DNA of 64,000 bases from Ligustrum vulgare (lineage: Eukaryota; Streptophyta; Magnoliopsida; Lamiales; Oleaceae), in contig OY743174.1 in NCBI GenBank assembly GCA_963555705.1, positions 59,170,234-59,234,233 on the forward strand, given 5' to 3'. Position 1 is the first letter of the stretch. Each line of letters begins with the position of its first letter. A program made the position numbers and the translations under genes. The notes below the pieces were generated by a model, which ran no database searches, was not told the DNA's origin, and saw only the letters and a list, made by a program, of their open reading frames with translations. This document shows positions 33,248-45,344 of the stretch, in pieces.

Positions 33248-33255
33248 ATCATACA

Positions 33256-34236
33256 ATCAAACAAGTAAGAATCTATGTTTAACCGGCGAAGTTCAAAAAC
33301 TTATTAAGTTTACTGGCAAAAATTTCTTATGGAAGGCAGGCAATCGGACGTAAGATTTTTGTTCAGTGTTGGCGGATGTGGATCTTTCAAGGGTCCGCCC
33401 CCTAAATTTTTTTTTTTTGGAAGAATAGGGTCAAAGCCTCATGCGTGGGGCAAAAGGGGCAGTGTAATCACGGTTTTGAATCTCACATTTCACGTTTGGA
33501 ACTTTAAATGAGAATTTGATGTAAATTACAAATTTAGATAAATTAAAATTGAGTCAATTATTTAGTTCATTTTAATTGTTCTTTTAAATTAAAGATGTAT
33601 TAGATTCAAAAAGTGGAAAATAAATATTTTTCATGTAAATGAGAAAATATTTTCTTAGGAAAATGGTGAGGAATTTTTTCGAAGTAAATGACCTAACTTG
33701 TGCTTCAAGTGGTTGTACCAAGAAATTAATTTTTAAGCCAAAATTTTCAATAACACAAAAGTTGGAAATGATTTTTCTTGAAGTGACATTTTCTTGATAA
33801 ATATAAAGCAATCAAACATAGTCTAAACGGACTCTAAAGTTTAAAGGATTGATAGAAAAAAAAATTCAGACAAAATTGCACCATTTCAAAAATAAATAAA
33901 TAAATAAAATAATAATTTGAACTGACCAAAGTCCTGTGCAGGCGTCTAACATTGGGTCCGCCCCTTATCCAACAAAAGAATGCGGCATATTTCAGTTTTT
34001 ACTAAGACGTATGTTCTCTCTTACATGTGTTAAATTAATTTTATATTGTTATCACTTCTTTTTCTTGTTTCTCTCTGAAGTTATGTCTATTTCAATTTAT
34101 TTCATTTTAACTTGAACTCCGTGCCGTGTTTGGGCACGTTTTGCATTTCAAAATGAAACAGCACATCCCACGGCCACGGTTGTTCTGCATCATGTAAATT
34201 CTTGGTTAACATTCATTACTGGATAAACGGTAATTG
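33256..34236. other. Intergenic, MITE remnants only
   Basis: No gene is supported. GGGTCCGCCCC occurs at about 33398 and 33955 in the same orientation; a MITE-like remnant ending CAATCAAACATAG lies at 33590-33830. Confidence 0.45.
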
Positions 34237-34244
34237 GTCAATGG

Positions 34245-34410
34245 CAGGGACGGAGCCAACCCACATGAATGGGCTGGACCATCAATGAAATGAGCTGGGT
34301 CATCTTCAAAGATTTTTTTTTTTTTTTAAAATTTGTGAAGGAATTTCAGTTTTTTTTTTAAAATGGGGTGGGCCATGGCCCAGGCAGGCCACCCCCTGCA
34401 TCCGCCCTTG
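34245..34410. mobile_element. hAT MITE (166 bp)
   Basis: Ends CAGGGACGGAGCCA and, inversely, CAAGGGCGGATGCAGG; perfect 8-bp TSD GTCAATGG at 34237-34244 and 34411-34418. Non-coding. Confidence 0.9.
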
Positions 34411-34418
34411 GTCAATGG

Positions 34419-35353
34419 TTCATGAATTATATGAAGGCTGGCTGCAATTACTACGAGGTTCCAATCGTCTACTGCTGAGTTTAGCATTGGGGATTTTGAG
34501 ATGTTATACAATCAATCGGGGATGGATAAAAATGGAAGTTTCTTTTAGGAAATGAATTAGCCATAGGAAATTGAAGATGTGGCTTGTGCATCCAATGAAT
34601 GTGTGTCAATTGAGTTGAGATTGATCTCAACCTTGAAATACATAGCATTATTAAAAAAAATAGGTCTCTACAATAAAGATTCCGCAATCCATGATCCTTC
34701 CTTTTGGATTCTTCTTTTTGAGAGTTTCAGAACCTTGGATAAGCCTGCCTAACAATTAGAGGCAAGGGGAATCTAGTGATAGCCAAACTAGTTTACTTAG
34801 ATGTAATGTCTTTTCTCTAAATTTTAGTTGAAGTCGTAGTTTTCTCTATGGCCCCATGACTTCTGAGATTGAATCTTGGGAAAACACAATTCTAGTCTTT
34901 CTTCTTGGTGTCTTCCATTCTTTCTAGAATATGCTTAGGTTTGTTCGACATAAGCGTTAACGACTTTTTAGCTAGCCTTCGGGTGGAATAAAATTAGCAA
35001 TAGCAATTAATGGCAATTAAATTGTGTTGTGATAATAAATATGCTCTTGTGAGACGTTGATTGGAATTCAACAAACAATTAGGTAATTTTTACTTAAACA
35101 CAAACATCTTCTTCTTATTTCTTTGCTTCATCCTTGAAGCCCGTCGCAAAATGGTTGATTTCTGAATTTTCACGCTCCCGCTATGGTCGAATGATCCTCT
35201 TTGAATAATTCTTCTAATCCAAGGATAGTTATAATTTCTCGAAGCTCTTTATAACATTGTAATATACTTATCCACATGAAAAAGAAAAAGGTTGTTTGTT
35301 GTAGGATGTAAAAATACATGGGTAAGAGGTTGTTTCGCCTTATAGAAGAAAAA
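34419..35353. other. Intergenic, no supported gene
   Basis: Mixed-composition sequence with only short chance frames; I recognise nothing in it. Confidence 0.4.
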
Positions 35354-35363
35354 ATATCAGTTG

Positions 35364-35680
35364 TCGCCCCCCGGGGCACAGCCAAGTTGGCAAATGAAGG
35401 ACATTGCTGGACTTGCAACCTCAGTGTGGGGAGTTCGATTTTTGGTAGGAACAACTGAGTGATGTAATAACCAATATTAGTTGGAGCAGCTTGGTGATGT
35501 AATAACCATGGAGGAAGGCTTTCTTGGGGTCAGGAGTATAAGGGGTGCTCGAATCTTGGTCGACTTGGGCATAACCCGTGGTTTACATCCGTCAATTACT
35601 GTGGGGTCGGTGGCTGGTGGTCCAAGATTAAGTCTGGCTAAACTGAGATATATGAGTTAAAAAAAAATATATACATATAC

Positions 35681-35742
<62 letters not shown>
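35364..35742 (+). mobile_element. SINE with AT-repeat tail
   Basis: A direct repeat ATATCAGTTG flanks the unit (35354-35363 and 35743-35752). The head has an A-box-like CAGCCAAGTTGGC and, further in, a B-box-like GAGTTCGATTTTTGG, as in tRNA-derived SINEs transcribed by RNA polymerase III. The body ends GAGTTAAAAAAAAATATATAC and runs into a long (AT)n tail. It is probably a tRNA-derived plant SINE; the family is not identified. Confidence 0.75.

Positions 35743-35746
<4 letters not shown>
35670..35746. repeat. (AT)n microsatellite, tail of the SINE
   Basis: Long AT/TATACA run, likely grown from the SINE 3' tail. Confidence 0.9.
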
Positions 35747-35749
<3 letters not shown>

Positions 35750-35752
35750 TTG

Positions 35753-36442
35753 CCAGTTGGACAGTTAGGATTACCTATCTTTAGAGATAAAGAAGGCAAT
35801 GCCTAGTTTTTCAACATTTCCAATATTCTAGTCAACTTAGGCTGCCTCGTGATTTGGATATGGCCTTGCTATGTTATATGGACACAGAAACGGATACAAG
35901 GATACATCAAACTAGATTTTTTTTTTTTTTTTTTTTTTAATTATTATTTTTTTTTTGAAAAGTAGCACATAGACACGTTTGGGGACTTGCCAATTTAAAT
36001 TCTTTGAAATTTTAATTATATGGCATGCTGTATCTTTTTTTCTGTATTTTTAGTATAGAACACGACACATGTTATTTTCGAGAGGCATCCTCAATTATTC
36101 TTTGAGCATTAGAAATTTAAAGAACGTATTAAAAATGGGTCTCGATATGAGGCTTATAGGGACCATGTCTTGGAGTGTCCCAAGGAGTCCAGATGTCATA
36201 TACGACCTCAGATGTAAATTGTCTATCCATCATAAATGACTCGTTTATTCTTATTAATCATCGGGGTTATCTCAAAATTACTCATATATCCTCTCCTATA
36301 AACGCTTTTTATGCATTTATTTGGATTTTCTTCAACATCACCCTATTAATAATTCTTCCCTTATTATTGCTCCGCCACGACCTTGACTCTTTGAACCATC
36401 CGTAAGTATAATTTTTTTTCCTTTTTCATTAATTTAAGCTTT
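35753..36442. other. Intergenic with T-tract
   Basis: A T-run of more than 20 at about 35917-35939; otherwise no supported gene. The short frame at 36175-36405 has no recognisable motif. Confidence 0.4.
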
Positions 36443-36613
36443 TGTTAAGGAAGTAAATCAATCACTCAAGTATTTTAGGAAAAGAATAATTTATTGTATT
36501 TTCCATACTTGTAAGTTTTCATACATGTAATCTTATCCTTTTATATAATCAAAGTAATAGAGAGGAAGACCTACCTTCTTCTCATGTATATTCATACAAA
36601 ACTCTGTCTAACA
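36443..36613 (+). repeat. 5' LTR of copia 2
   Basis: 171 bp, TG..CA, with TTTTATATAAT as a TATA-like sequence near 36539-36549. Paired with 45345-45515. Confidence 0.95.
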
Positions 36614-36625
36614 TGGCATCAGAGC
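36614..36625 (+). other. Primer binding site of copia 2
   Basis: TGGCATCAGAGC, a one-base variant of the tRNA-Met PBS, directly after the LTR. Confidence 0.9.
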
Positions 36626-37173
36626 TTTTGATCCCCTCCTTTTCGTTTAAGGACTGAACCGTGTTCCATCTCTTCTGTTTAGTGGTTCGGTCTGACGATA
36701 TCAAATTCTTCCCGAAGCGGGTTCTGTCAACGACATCTGTGGTTGTACCATCGGTTGGAATCGTCAACTTCAAGTCGACAAAATATACGTTTGTGTGAAG
36801 TGGGTGCAGCGCACAGGTCAAGGATCGGAGTTCCCGATTGGAGCTGCTCACGAGTTCAAGTGCCGAGTTGACTAGAGCAGTGCACGGGTCGCCTGCTGGA
36901 ATCGTCGATTGGAGCAGAGCACGGGTTCAAGTGGCGAGTTGACATCTGAGTTTCTGTGAAACGGTGCAACCAGTTAATGTTCGTCATGGAATCGTGTAGA
37001 AAGTAAACAAGTATTGGGCTTGGTTATTATTTGCGATTGGGCTTGCTACTTTTGTTTCCTCAACTCATTTTGTTTTTATTATTGGGCTTCCTTAATTCAG
37101 TTTTGTTGTTGGGCTAGTAATTCTCTTTTAAACGACCCAAAATATCATTGTACCACTTTGTTTAAATATTATC

Positions 37174-38046
37174 ATGTCATTCAAGATAGAGATGTTTAAT
37201 CTCACTGGACCCATGACACCAGAGAAGTTGAATGAAAGAAATTATACTTACTGGGCTAGATGTGTTGAGGTATTTTTGCGGGGTAAGGGTTTATTTAGTC
37301 ACTTGATTTCGGATAAACCGTCTGCCAAATCTTCGGAAAGTGACCTTGCAAAGTCTGATTCTACTCCCAATGATCAGTGGGATCAAGAGGATAACGCCAT
37401 CATTGGACTGATGATTAGTAGTATTGAGCCACATATTGGGTCTTCATCTCTATATATGTCTACGGCTAAGCAAATTTGGGAGCATCTCAAGCATATTCAT
37501 TCTGGAACTGGAAATGTTACTCGAATCTATGAGACGTGTAAACAATATTTTGGACTTGAGAAGGGGTCATCCAGTCTCGTTGAATATTATAATAAGCTTT
37601 TGGCTGTGTGTCAGGAGAGGAATGTGCACCAACCACTCTCTCTTGATTTGAAGGTTATGGAAAAACAGAGGGAAGATATCGATGTTGTTAAATTTCTTAT
37701 TGGTCTTCCCTCAGAATTTGATGCAGTTCGAGCACAAATATTAGGTGGAAAAGAGCTTCCTAGTCTTGCAAAGACATTCTCTCGTATTCAGCGTTCCACT
37801 CTCTCAGATAGTACACCTAATGGAGATCGTTCTGTTTTTATTGTTAGGGTTGGCTTATCCAGGGGCGGACGTAGTGGTCGAAGTGGACGTGGGTTTAGCT
37901 CTAGAGGTGGGCTAGACACTAGAGGCAGTGGTCGTTCGGTAAACAATGAATCTCGAAAATGTACTCATTGTGGTCATATAGGTCACTCTATTGAATATTG
38001 TTGGGACTTACATAGAAAACCACCTGGCTCTGCTAATCAGGTCTAG
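37174..38046 (+). CDS. copia 2 gag polyprotein
   Basis: Nucleocapsid precursor of a copia element. The 290-codon frame opens with MSFKIEMFNLTGPMTPEKLN and NERNYTYWARCVEVFLRGKG, the UBN2-like N-terminus. It continues through IWEHLKHIHSGTGNVTRIYE and YFGLEKGSSSLVEYYNKLLA. Before the C-terminus is a Gly/Arg/Ser-rich stretch, then a CCHC zinc knuckle at Cys263, Cys266, His271 and Cys276. The frame ends at a TAG (38044-38046), but similar-looking coding text continues in the same frame, so the stop probably interrupts an ancestral gag-pol frame. The gag itself carries no other visible defect. Confidence 0.9.
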   Translation: MSFKIEMFNLTGPMTPEKLNERNYTYWARCVEVFLRGKGLFSHLISDKPSAKSSESDLAKSDSTPNDQWDQEDNAIIGLMISSIEPHIGSSSLYMSTAKQIWEHLKHIHSGTGNVTRIYETCKQYFGLEKGSSSLVEYYNKLLAVCQERNVHQPLSLDLKVMEKQREDIDVVKFLIGLPSEFDAVRAQILGGKELPSLAKTFSRIQRSTLSDSTPNGDRSVFIVRVGLSRGGRSGRSGRGFSSRGGLDTRGSGRSVNNESRKCTHCGHIGHSIEYCWDLHRKPPGSANQV

Positions 38047-39250
38047 TCTAATGAGAACCATCACCATGTATCTGGAGCAATCGCTAGCTCATCATCGGAG
38101 TCTGATCTCTTAGCTGTTCCAAGGGATGAATATGCTGAGTTCTTAGCTCATAAACAGGGCACTTCTACTTCTATGGCCACTCTCGCTCAGTCAGGTACTA
38201 CACATTCTCACTGTCTATTGTCATCCTCCCACAATCCTTGGATTATCGATTCCGGCGCCATTGAACACAAGACTGGTTCGTCTACTTTTCTTCTTGATTA
38301 TCACCCTGTTACTTCTTCCACGTGTTACTCTAGCTAATGGTTCCCAAACTAGTGTTGCAGGCTCGGGGAATGCCCGTCTTAGTTCTGACATTAATTTGTC
38401 AACCGTACTTCATGTTCCAGGCTTTCCCTTTAGTTTATTGTCTATTAGCAAACTTACTACAACTCTTCAATGTTCTGTCACCTTTTATCCTTCCTTGTGT
38501 GTTTGTTAGGATCTCAAGACGAAGAGGATGATTGGTATGGGGCATAAAGTTGGTGGCTTGTATTACATGGATCTTTCACCAGTCTCTCCTCCTCGAGCTC
38601 TCCGGTCTTCTCTTTCACCTATGCAATGGCATTGTCGTCTTGGTCACCCTTCTCTTTCCACTTTAAAGTGTCATGTTGTGAGTCTTCGTAATGTGTCTAC
38701 CCTTGAATGTGAAGCTTGTCAATGTGTCTTCCCTTGAATGTGAAGCTTGTCAGCTTAGCAAACATCACCGTGTGTCCTTTCCTTTAAGAAATGTTAGCTG
38801 TGTTTCTACTTTATTTGAGATAATTCATTATGATGTATGGGGACCAATCAATGTTTCTTCTAATAAATTTCAATATTTTCACTTTTATGGACGATTATTC
38901 TCGTATGACCTGGTTGTTCTTAATGAAAAATAGTTCTGAGTTACTTTCTATATTTCAATTCTTTCATACTTTAATCAAAACTCAATTTCACCAGAAAATT
39001 CGTATCTTGCGGTCAGATAATGCCAAATAATATATGTCTACCTATTTTGAATCATATCTTTCTTCCAAAGGCATTATTCACCAAACATCATGTGCATATA
39101 CTCCACAACAAAATGGAGTTGCAGAACGTAAGAGTCGTCATTTATTAGAAGTTACTCGTGCTCTTCTTTGTCATATGCATGTTCCTAAACGTTTTTGGAG
39201 TGATGCTATCCTTACTGCATGCTATCTCATTAATTGCATGCCATCATCTG
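38047..39250 (+). pseudogene. copia 2 protease and integrase, broken (left part)
   Basis: In shifting frames: the aspartic protease motif region NPWIIDSGAIEHKTG at about 38237; the GAG-pre-integrase region WHCRLGHPSLSTLKC at about 38630; the integrase core with IIHYDVWGPI, MDDYSRMTWLFLM, ILRSDNAK (stop follows) and the Asp-Glu region YTPQQNGVAERKSRHLLEVT. Several frameshifts and a short tandem duplication (CTTGAATGTGAAGCTTGTCA at about 38700 and 38735) are visible. Reading stops at INCMPSSV where the LTR-like insertion begins. Confidence 0.9.
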
Positions 39251-42200
39251 TGTGACGACCTCAAAATCTGACTTAATTTTTTTTTTTTTTTCTGGATACT
39301 AGTATCTTTACATGTAACTGTCTACCTAGCTACTGTGTGCTACTAGTATCATCAATTTCTGCTTTTCGTTTTAACATCTATCAAAGGTACTAATATCCAC
39401 TTGTTTATTTTAAATCATAATAACTTCTTGTTACCAGTGTCATATCACCATGATTCAAAGTTCTTATTTCAATTACTTTCACTTACAATTCCTATCACTA
39501 TTCTATTATATAACTATTTCATTTTACAACATTAATACTAACATCATAAAGATTAACTTCATAACATCATAACACTCACATCATAACATTCACATCATAA
39601 CATCATAACGTCAACTTCATAACTTCATAACATTCACTTCATAACATCATAACGTCAACTTGGAGCCTTACAACATATATGCTTCCCCTTCCTTAGTATC
39701 TTATATTCCCTATCATATTTCCATTTAGTCACCCTATTAGCAAAAGACTCGGGTGAATTACAAGGGAACCATACAAAAACAGATTAGGCGTTTCATACAA
39801 AATATCCCTTCTCACATGCTAAGGGGAAGACTACCATACAAAAGTTAAGTCACTTCTACACCTCATAGGATGAAGAAGTAAGTTCCCTTAGGTTCGAGTG
39901 TCACCGCATCATAGGCATGTAACACTTTGTACATCCTTTCCTTAATATATAACCCGGGGAAGCGGGTAAAATGGCTCCAAACTTCGATCTTAGTAATAAT
40001 ATGATATTCCAGTCCATCCCGCGAGGCTCTCCACCAAGTCCTCACCACCTCATGTGTTTCGCGATCCATTACCTATATTAGTCATAAAAGACTTGTAAGC
40101 GGCGAAGCTTAGTGAGTAAAAGTAGGAGTAACTATGCAAAATTCATGGAGTGGAATAACTTTACCTCTAAACTTTGAATCATACCTTGCATATGTAAGTG
40201 AATATAGTACACAAATCTGATATAAACAACTTAATAGCTTCACAAGAGTTAAATATACCAAGAAATGCCACAATCACTTATTTCACCAAATAAGTCACAT
40301 ACGGAGCATTAAAGACTCTTTCTCATTCCATATCTAATTTTATTTATTTACTAACACATAAGAATTCTCAACTTATATACAAGTTAAACAAGTATGAAGA
40401 TGATGCATGGAATGCCATGAATGATGATACACATTCTTCAACCCCTTTTTCTTCTAATTTCTTTATTTCAAAATGATGAATGTACCATTTTCTTTCTTCG
40501 TTCATTCTTTCTTTATTTATTCTATTGGGCCCTTCCCCATTAGGATTGTACACCCGCGCGCAAAAGTGCTAAATTAAGCACAAGGTCACTAAGAGTGTTC
40601 TTTACACTCGCAAGTTTATTAACTTGATTCTTCCTCTTTCTTCCCCAAGCATACTAGCTCAAATAGTTTCTTTCTTCTATGGGCATCTAGTAGCCCGTGA
40701 CCTCAATTAGGGACTTCCTCCCTAGGTGTACCATCCAAATAGGGATTCTATAGTGTTTCATTAATTCTTTCTTTGATTATATATTTCTTTCATACCAATG
40801 TACTGATCATGCATGCATGTTACGATGCAATTGTCAATCTCATATTTAAAAGTTTAGTGTTTCTAAAATACATCCAAATCTGAAGTTAACAATATAAAAA
40901 TGAAAAAAGTAGATTACTCAAATCATCACAACATTGGCACTTCAATATGACACAATAAAATTATGGTTCATGCATAAAATTAAATCCCTGTTTCTCTCCT
41001 ATTTAATTGCTTTGGTATGTAATTACAAATCATAACTTTAACTCCATTAAACAATCAATTTAAACTATCATATTCTGCCTTCTATAGTGTAAAGGCATCC
41101 TCTCTAGATATCTACAAGTGCTTCTTACTAAATCAATCTTACCATCAAGTTTCTTTACCTATTTTGAAGATCTTTAAATCATGTATGTTGGCAATAAAAC
41201 ATAATTGAAGTGAGCAAACTAGTTTCACTTATTGAATATAAACTGCATGGAAAATTAACATTTTCTTTTCACTTCCATCTTATTTGTATTAAATCGTTTT
41301 CAGATTCATCAGATAGAATTTTTAACACATGCAAACCATGAATCTCATAATCCATGGTATAAACTATATTCTAAACTTCAAGACTTTCCCTACTCAACTA
41401 GCAACTTTTTCTCATAACATCAATTAATAATTCAATTAAAACTCAATCTTAGGAATCCCTAAAGGGGCTCTATACAATCACTTAAATCTGGACAGCAACC
41501 TAAAAATCAGCCTTTTGACACATGCATGGCTTAAATATGATAAGTCTTAGTATAATGCCTATTCTCAAATTTAATAGTTCAATCCTTAACATCATTCTCA
41601 GTTCATAAACTGCAATTCCCAGCTAAACATAACATTTTGAAGTCACATAAAAATCTGGACAGCAACCTTTAACATCATATACAGAATTTGTATTCCATAA
41701 CTTCATCCCCTAATTAGTTAGATAACTTCATAAATAAGATTTAATACTTCAAGGTCTTACTTAAGTGTTAAAATAATCCATATCAAGCATGAGTCCACAT
41801 ACATAAATCTGGACCAGAACATAACATCAAAGAAAAACTAACTACTTTACTCACCTTAGTTTTGATTTCCACTTAAAATTGTTAACCTGAAATTTATAAT
41901 TATATGGGTATAAAAATCAAGTTAATAATTTGACAAACTAAGGCTAAAAGGAAGCATTTACTTCAGATGATAACCCTGTTTAATAATCCCAACCAGCACT
42001 ACCAGAATTTCAGATTTTACACTAACAGATTCGGATGCTACTGGTAGCATCCGATTCTGCAGATTTTTGGAAATCAGTTCTGTGTTTATTCCATTCAGTT
42101 TCTGGTAGTATTTGAGTGTATAAGTGGTGAATTTCTTATAATTTAGTATTCAACACTCATACCTCCATGGATTAAAGGAATCAAATGAAGAATGTGATAA

Positions 42201-43160
42201 ATTTCCTAAGAATTCTTAGTTTTGGAAAAAGGGTTACCTGATTTCTGCTGGGTTGATCGATCAGTAAGGCTTGGGGGTTTAATTCACAGACTACAGGTGT
42301 ATATATATATGGGGTCTAAGTTGGGTCATGTTTGGTTAGGTTTATCATATTATATTTCTACTTATTTAATACCCCATGCTATATTTATGTGAATTCAACG
42401 ATTATTTGTACGAATATATATCGAATTGGTTCCTAATTCAGATTATCCATGCCAAACATGTCTTAATCAAATTCTGGTGCCAGGTGACAAGTGTCCCTAC
42501 ATGCAATATTTTAATAGAAAAATTTCAGATTTCCTATTCCAGGTAGTCACTTTTAGGCTAAGATTTGAAGGTCGAAACGGGGTCCATTTTGGCCATTCTT
42601 TATACCGTTGGAAAGTTCACGTTACGAGCTTCGTAACGGTCATACATGCAAAAGGGAATGGACCAATATCCAGCTCGAACCGGTCCTCCAAAGTTGGCTG
42701 TTCGACAGGGTATTATACTTAGCCATATTTCAAATTTTCTCAGATTTCTACCTTTTCATGTATGCATGTTTGGCTCGATTTTTCAAGTGACTACCGGACT
42801 TGGATGATCTCAAATCTGATACCAATGTGTAGAACTCATTGTGATCTAGAAATTGGTGTAACATGCATCGGAAATGGCCCAACACATCTCATTTATTAAG
42901 GTCATAAAGTCGAGTCCTTTACAATGGCAAATTCTGTAATTTAAGCTGACTTTTTATCCACTTTTCAGCTTAGTCCTTTTAATATAATTACATTTCTAAT
43001 TGAGTCCAAATACTTTTCATAATTTTATTCTAAGTCAATTTGGTCCTTGAACTAATGATTAAGGATATTTTGCTTATCTCTTCTTGAGATTTCCCTTATC
43101 ATCCCTTAGAGCCATAATTATACTAAATAAATAAAGATATGAAAATTTCGGGATGTTACA
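39251..43160 (-). mobile_element. Solo-LTR-like insertion (3.9 kb) in copia 2 integrase
   Basis: The insert begins TGTGACGACCTC and ends GGGATGTTACA, with a perfect 5-bp TSD ATCTG at 39246-39250 and 43161-43165. TG..CA ends with a 5-bp TSD fit an LTR retrotransposon. No gag-pol and no internal pair of LTRs are seen, so a long solo LTR is the simplest reading; the sense strand is probably minus (TGTAACATCCCGAAA start). The end motifs are typical of long-LTR Ty3/gypsy elements. It contains TCATAACATCATAAC repeats at 39545-39660 and a recurring AATCTGGACAGCAACC phrase at about 41490 and 41650. A non-autonomous LARD-like element is the alternative. Confidence 0.7.
39545..39660. repeat. TCATAACATCATAAC short tandem repeats
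   Basis: Degenerate 10-15 base units of TTCATAACATCATAAC / TCATAACATTCAC in tandem. Confidence 0.85.
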
Positions 43161-43885
43161 ATCTGTTTTGGACGGTGCATCTCCCTTCTCTCTTTTGTTT
43201 TCCTCCTCTCCATAATATTCGTTGCCTCTTAAGGTTTTTGGGTGTGTTTGCTATGTTCATCACTTTGGTCCGGGTCATGATAAACTTGCCTCTCGCTCCA
43301 TAAAATATGTTTTTCTTGGTTACTCCAACACATAGAAAGGGTATCGTTGCTATAGTCCTTCTCTGCAACGCTACTTTGTAAGTGCAGATGTCACTTTGAA
43401 GAGTCCACACCCTATTTCTCTATTCATAGCTTGTCTCCGGATTCTACTCAAGGTCCCCTCAGCTTACCCGTTCCATATCTATCGGTTGGTATTTCTCCAA
43501 ACCTAGACTCGTCTCCATCTTCTACAATAGAGTTTCCCTCCTCACAGAAGGAACCACCTCCTCCTTTACAAGTTTATACTCAATTGTCTAAGCCACCAAC
43601 ACCAGTGACCCAATCCATCACCTTGCCGTCTACAGATCCTGCATCTTTCATCAGTCCTGATCCTGAGTCATTGCCAATTGCTCTCCGTAAAGGTAAATGT
43701 AGTTGTGTTACTAAATACCCTATTAGCCATTATGTCACTTTTGATTCGTTATCACCTTCATTGTCTTGTTTCACATTCCAGCTTTCTAGTGTTTTTGTGC
43801 CTAAAACAGTGATAGAAGCTTTATCTGATCCTGAGTGGCGAAAGGCTATGGAATTATAAATAACAACCTTACATGAGAATAAGAC
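43161..43885 (+). pseudogene. copia 2 integrase C-terminal side and linker
   Basis: Resumes the integrase after the insertion: TCTGTTTTGGACGG (..SSVLDG) follows the repeated ATCTG. Frames then read the usual RVFGCVCF.., LGYSxTQKGYRCY, FVSADVTF regions in altered form (GVFAMFITL, MFFLVTPTHRKGI, VSADVTL), followed by a Ser/Pro-rich linker (43431-43700) and VIEALSDPEWRKAMEL at the start of the RT region. Contains several stops and shifts. Confidence 0.8.
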
Positions 43886-45337
43886 TTGGGAACTTGTTCC
43901 TTCACCACCAGAATACATCTTGTTGGCTGCAGATGGGTCTATGTTCCGAAGTTTAAGCCTGATGGGAGTGTTGATCGATTGAAAGCCCGACTGGTTGCTA
44001 AAGGTTACACACAGACATATGGTACTGATTGTGATGAGACATTCTCCTCAGTTGCTAAGATATCTTCTATTCGCATTTTGATTTCTGTTGCTGCTAACCT
44101 TGGTTGGCCATTATTCCAATTAGATATTAAAAATGCTTTCCTTCATGGTGACTTTTCTGAAGAGGTTTATATGGAGCAACCACCTAGATTTGTTGCTCAG
44201 GGGGAGTACCAAAAATATGTTTGTAAGTTAAAAAAGGCTTTATATGGGTTAAAGCAATCACCAAGGGCTTGGTTTGGGAAGTTCTCCGAAGTTGTTCTGG
44301 AGTTTGGTCTTCAACGGTGTCAAACAGTTCACTCAGTATTTCATATACAAACTGGTGCGGGCTATGTTATCCTTGTAGTTTATGTAGATGATATTGTAAT
44401 TATTGATGATGATGAAAAAGGGATTACTCGGTTAAAACAGTTTTTGCAAAATCATTTCCAGACTAAAGATCTAGGCAAGCTTCGATATTTCTTAGGTATT
44501 GAAGACGCTAGGTCTCAAGCAGGTATCAACTTGTCTCAGAGAAAATATGTACTTGGCATGTTAGATGAGATAGGTTTTCTTGGATCTCGTCATGTTGATA
44601 CTCCTATGGATCCTAATGTAAAACTTTTGAAGGATGAAGGAGAACCATTTGGGGAACCAGGAAAATATCGTCGTTTGGTTGGGAAATTAAATTATCTCAC
44701 TATCACATGACCAGATATTTCCTATGCAGTTAGCGTTATTAGTCAGTTATTGGATGCTCCTCGAGTGCCTCATTGGGAAGCTGTGATACATATTATTCGG
44801 TATTTGAAAAAGGCTCTAGGTCTTGGATTATTGTATAAACCAAATGGACATATCAAAGTAGAAGGGTTTACAAATGCAGATTGGGCAGGATCTCCTTCGG
44901 ATAGACGATCTACTACTGGTTTCTGTACTTTTCTCGGTGGTAATCTTATCTCTTGGAGAAGTAAGAAACAAACTGTTGTAGCAAGATCAAGTGCAGAAGC
45001 AGAATATAGGGCGATGACTCATACTGCTAGTGAGTTAACCTGGTTGCAACGCTTTCTTCAAGAAATCAATCTTTCACCTTCTACACCTATTCCGATGTTC
45101 TGTGATAATCAGGCCGCTCTACATATTGCATCCAATCCTGTGTTTCATGAGAGGACCAAGCACATTGAAGTTGATTGTCACTTTGTTCGAGACAAGATAG
45201 TGAGCGGTGATATATGTACATCATTCGTGAAGACCGGAGATCAACTTGCTGATATGTTTACAAAGTCATTGACTAATAATCGATTGAAGTTTCTGTGTTT
45301 CAAGCTGGGCTTATATGATATATATGCTCCAACTTGA
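43886..45337 (+). pseudogene. copia 2 reverse transcriptase and RNase H, one stop
   Basis: Long open reading with copia RT motifs: GCRWVYVPKFKPDGSVDRLK, ARLVAKGYTQ, FQLDIKNAFLHGDF, YGLKQSPRAW and the catalytic YVDDIV. A TGA at 44708-44710 replaces the first base of the Arg codon in the usual TRPDISYAV, after which the same frame continues with PDISYAV, ADWAGSPSDRRST, ARSSAEAEYRAM, FCDNQAALHIA and HIEVDCHFVRDK. The tail is QLADMFTKSL and ends at a TGA near 45337. A frameshift lies at about 43880-43920. Apart from this, the polymerase text is well preserved. Confidence 0.9.
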
Positions 45338-45344
45338 GGTTGAG

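Noticed and set aside
33362..33975. Possible hAT element between GTGTTGGCGGATGTGGATC and GGGTCCGCCCCTTATCC
   Set aside because: The GGGTCCGCCCC motifs are in direct rather than inverted orientation and no matching 8-bp flanks were found.
42770..43160. Separate short LTR with a TTGGTATCAGA PBS on the minus strand inside the 3.9-kb insertion
   Set aside because: TGATACCAATG at about 42818 looks like a reverse PBS, but the supposed partner LTR at 39251 is not similar to 42826-43160, so a two-LTR element is not supported.
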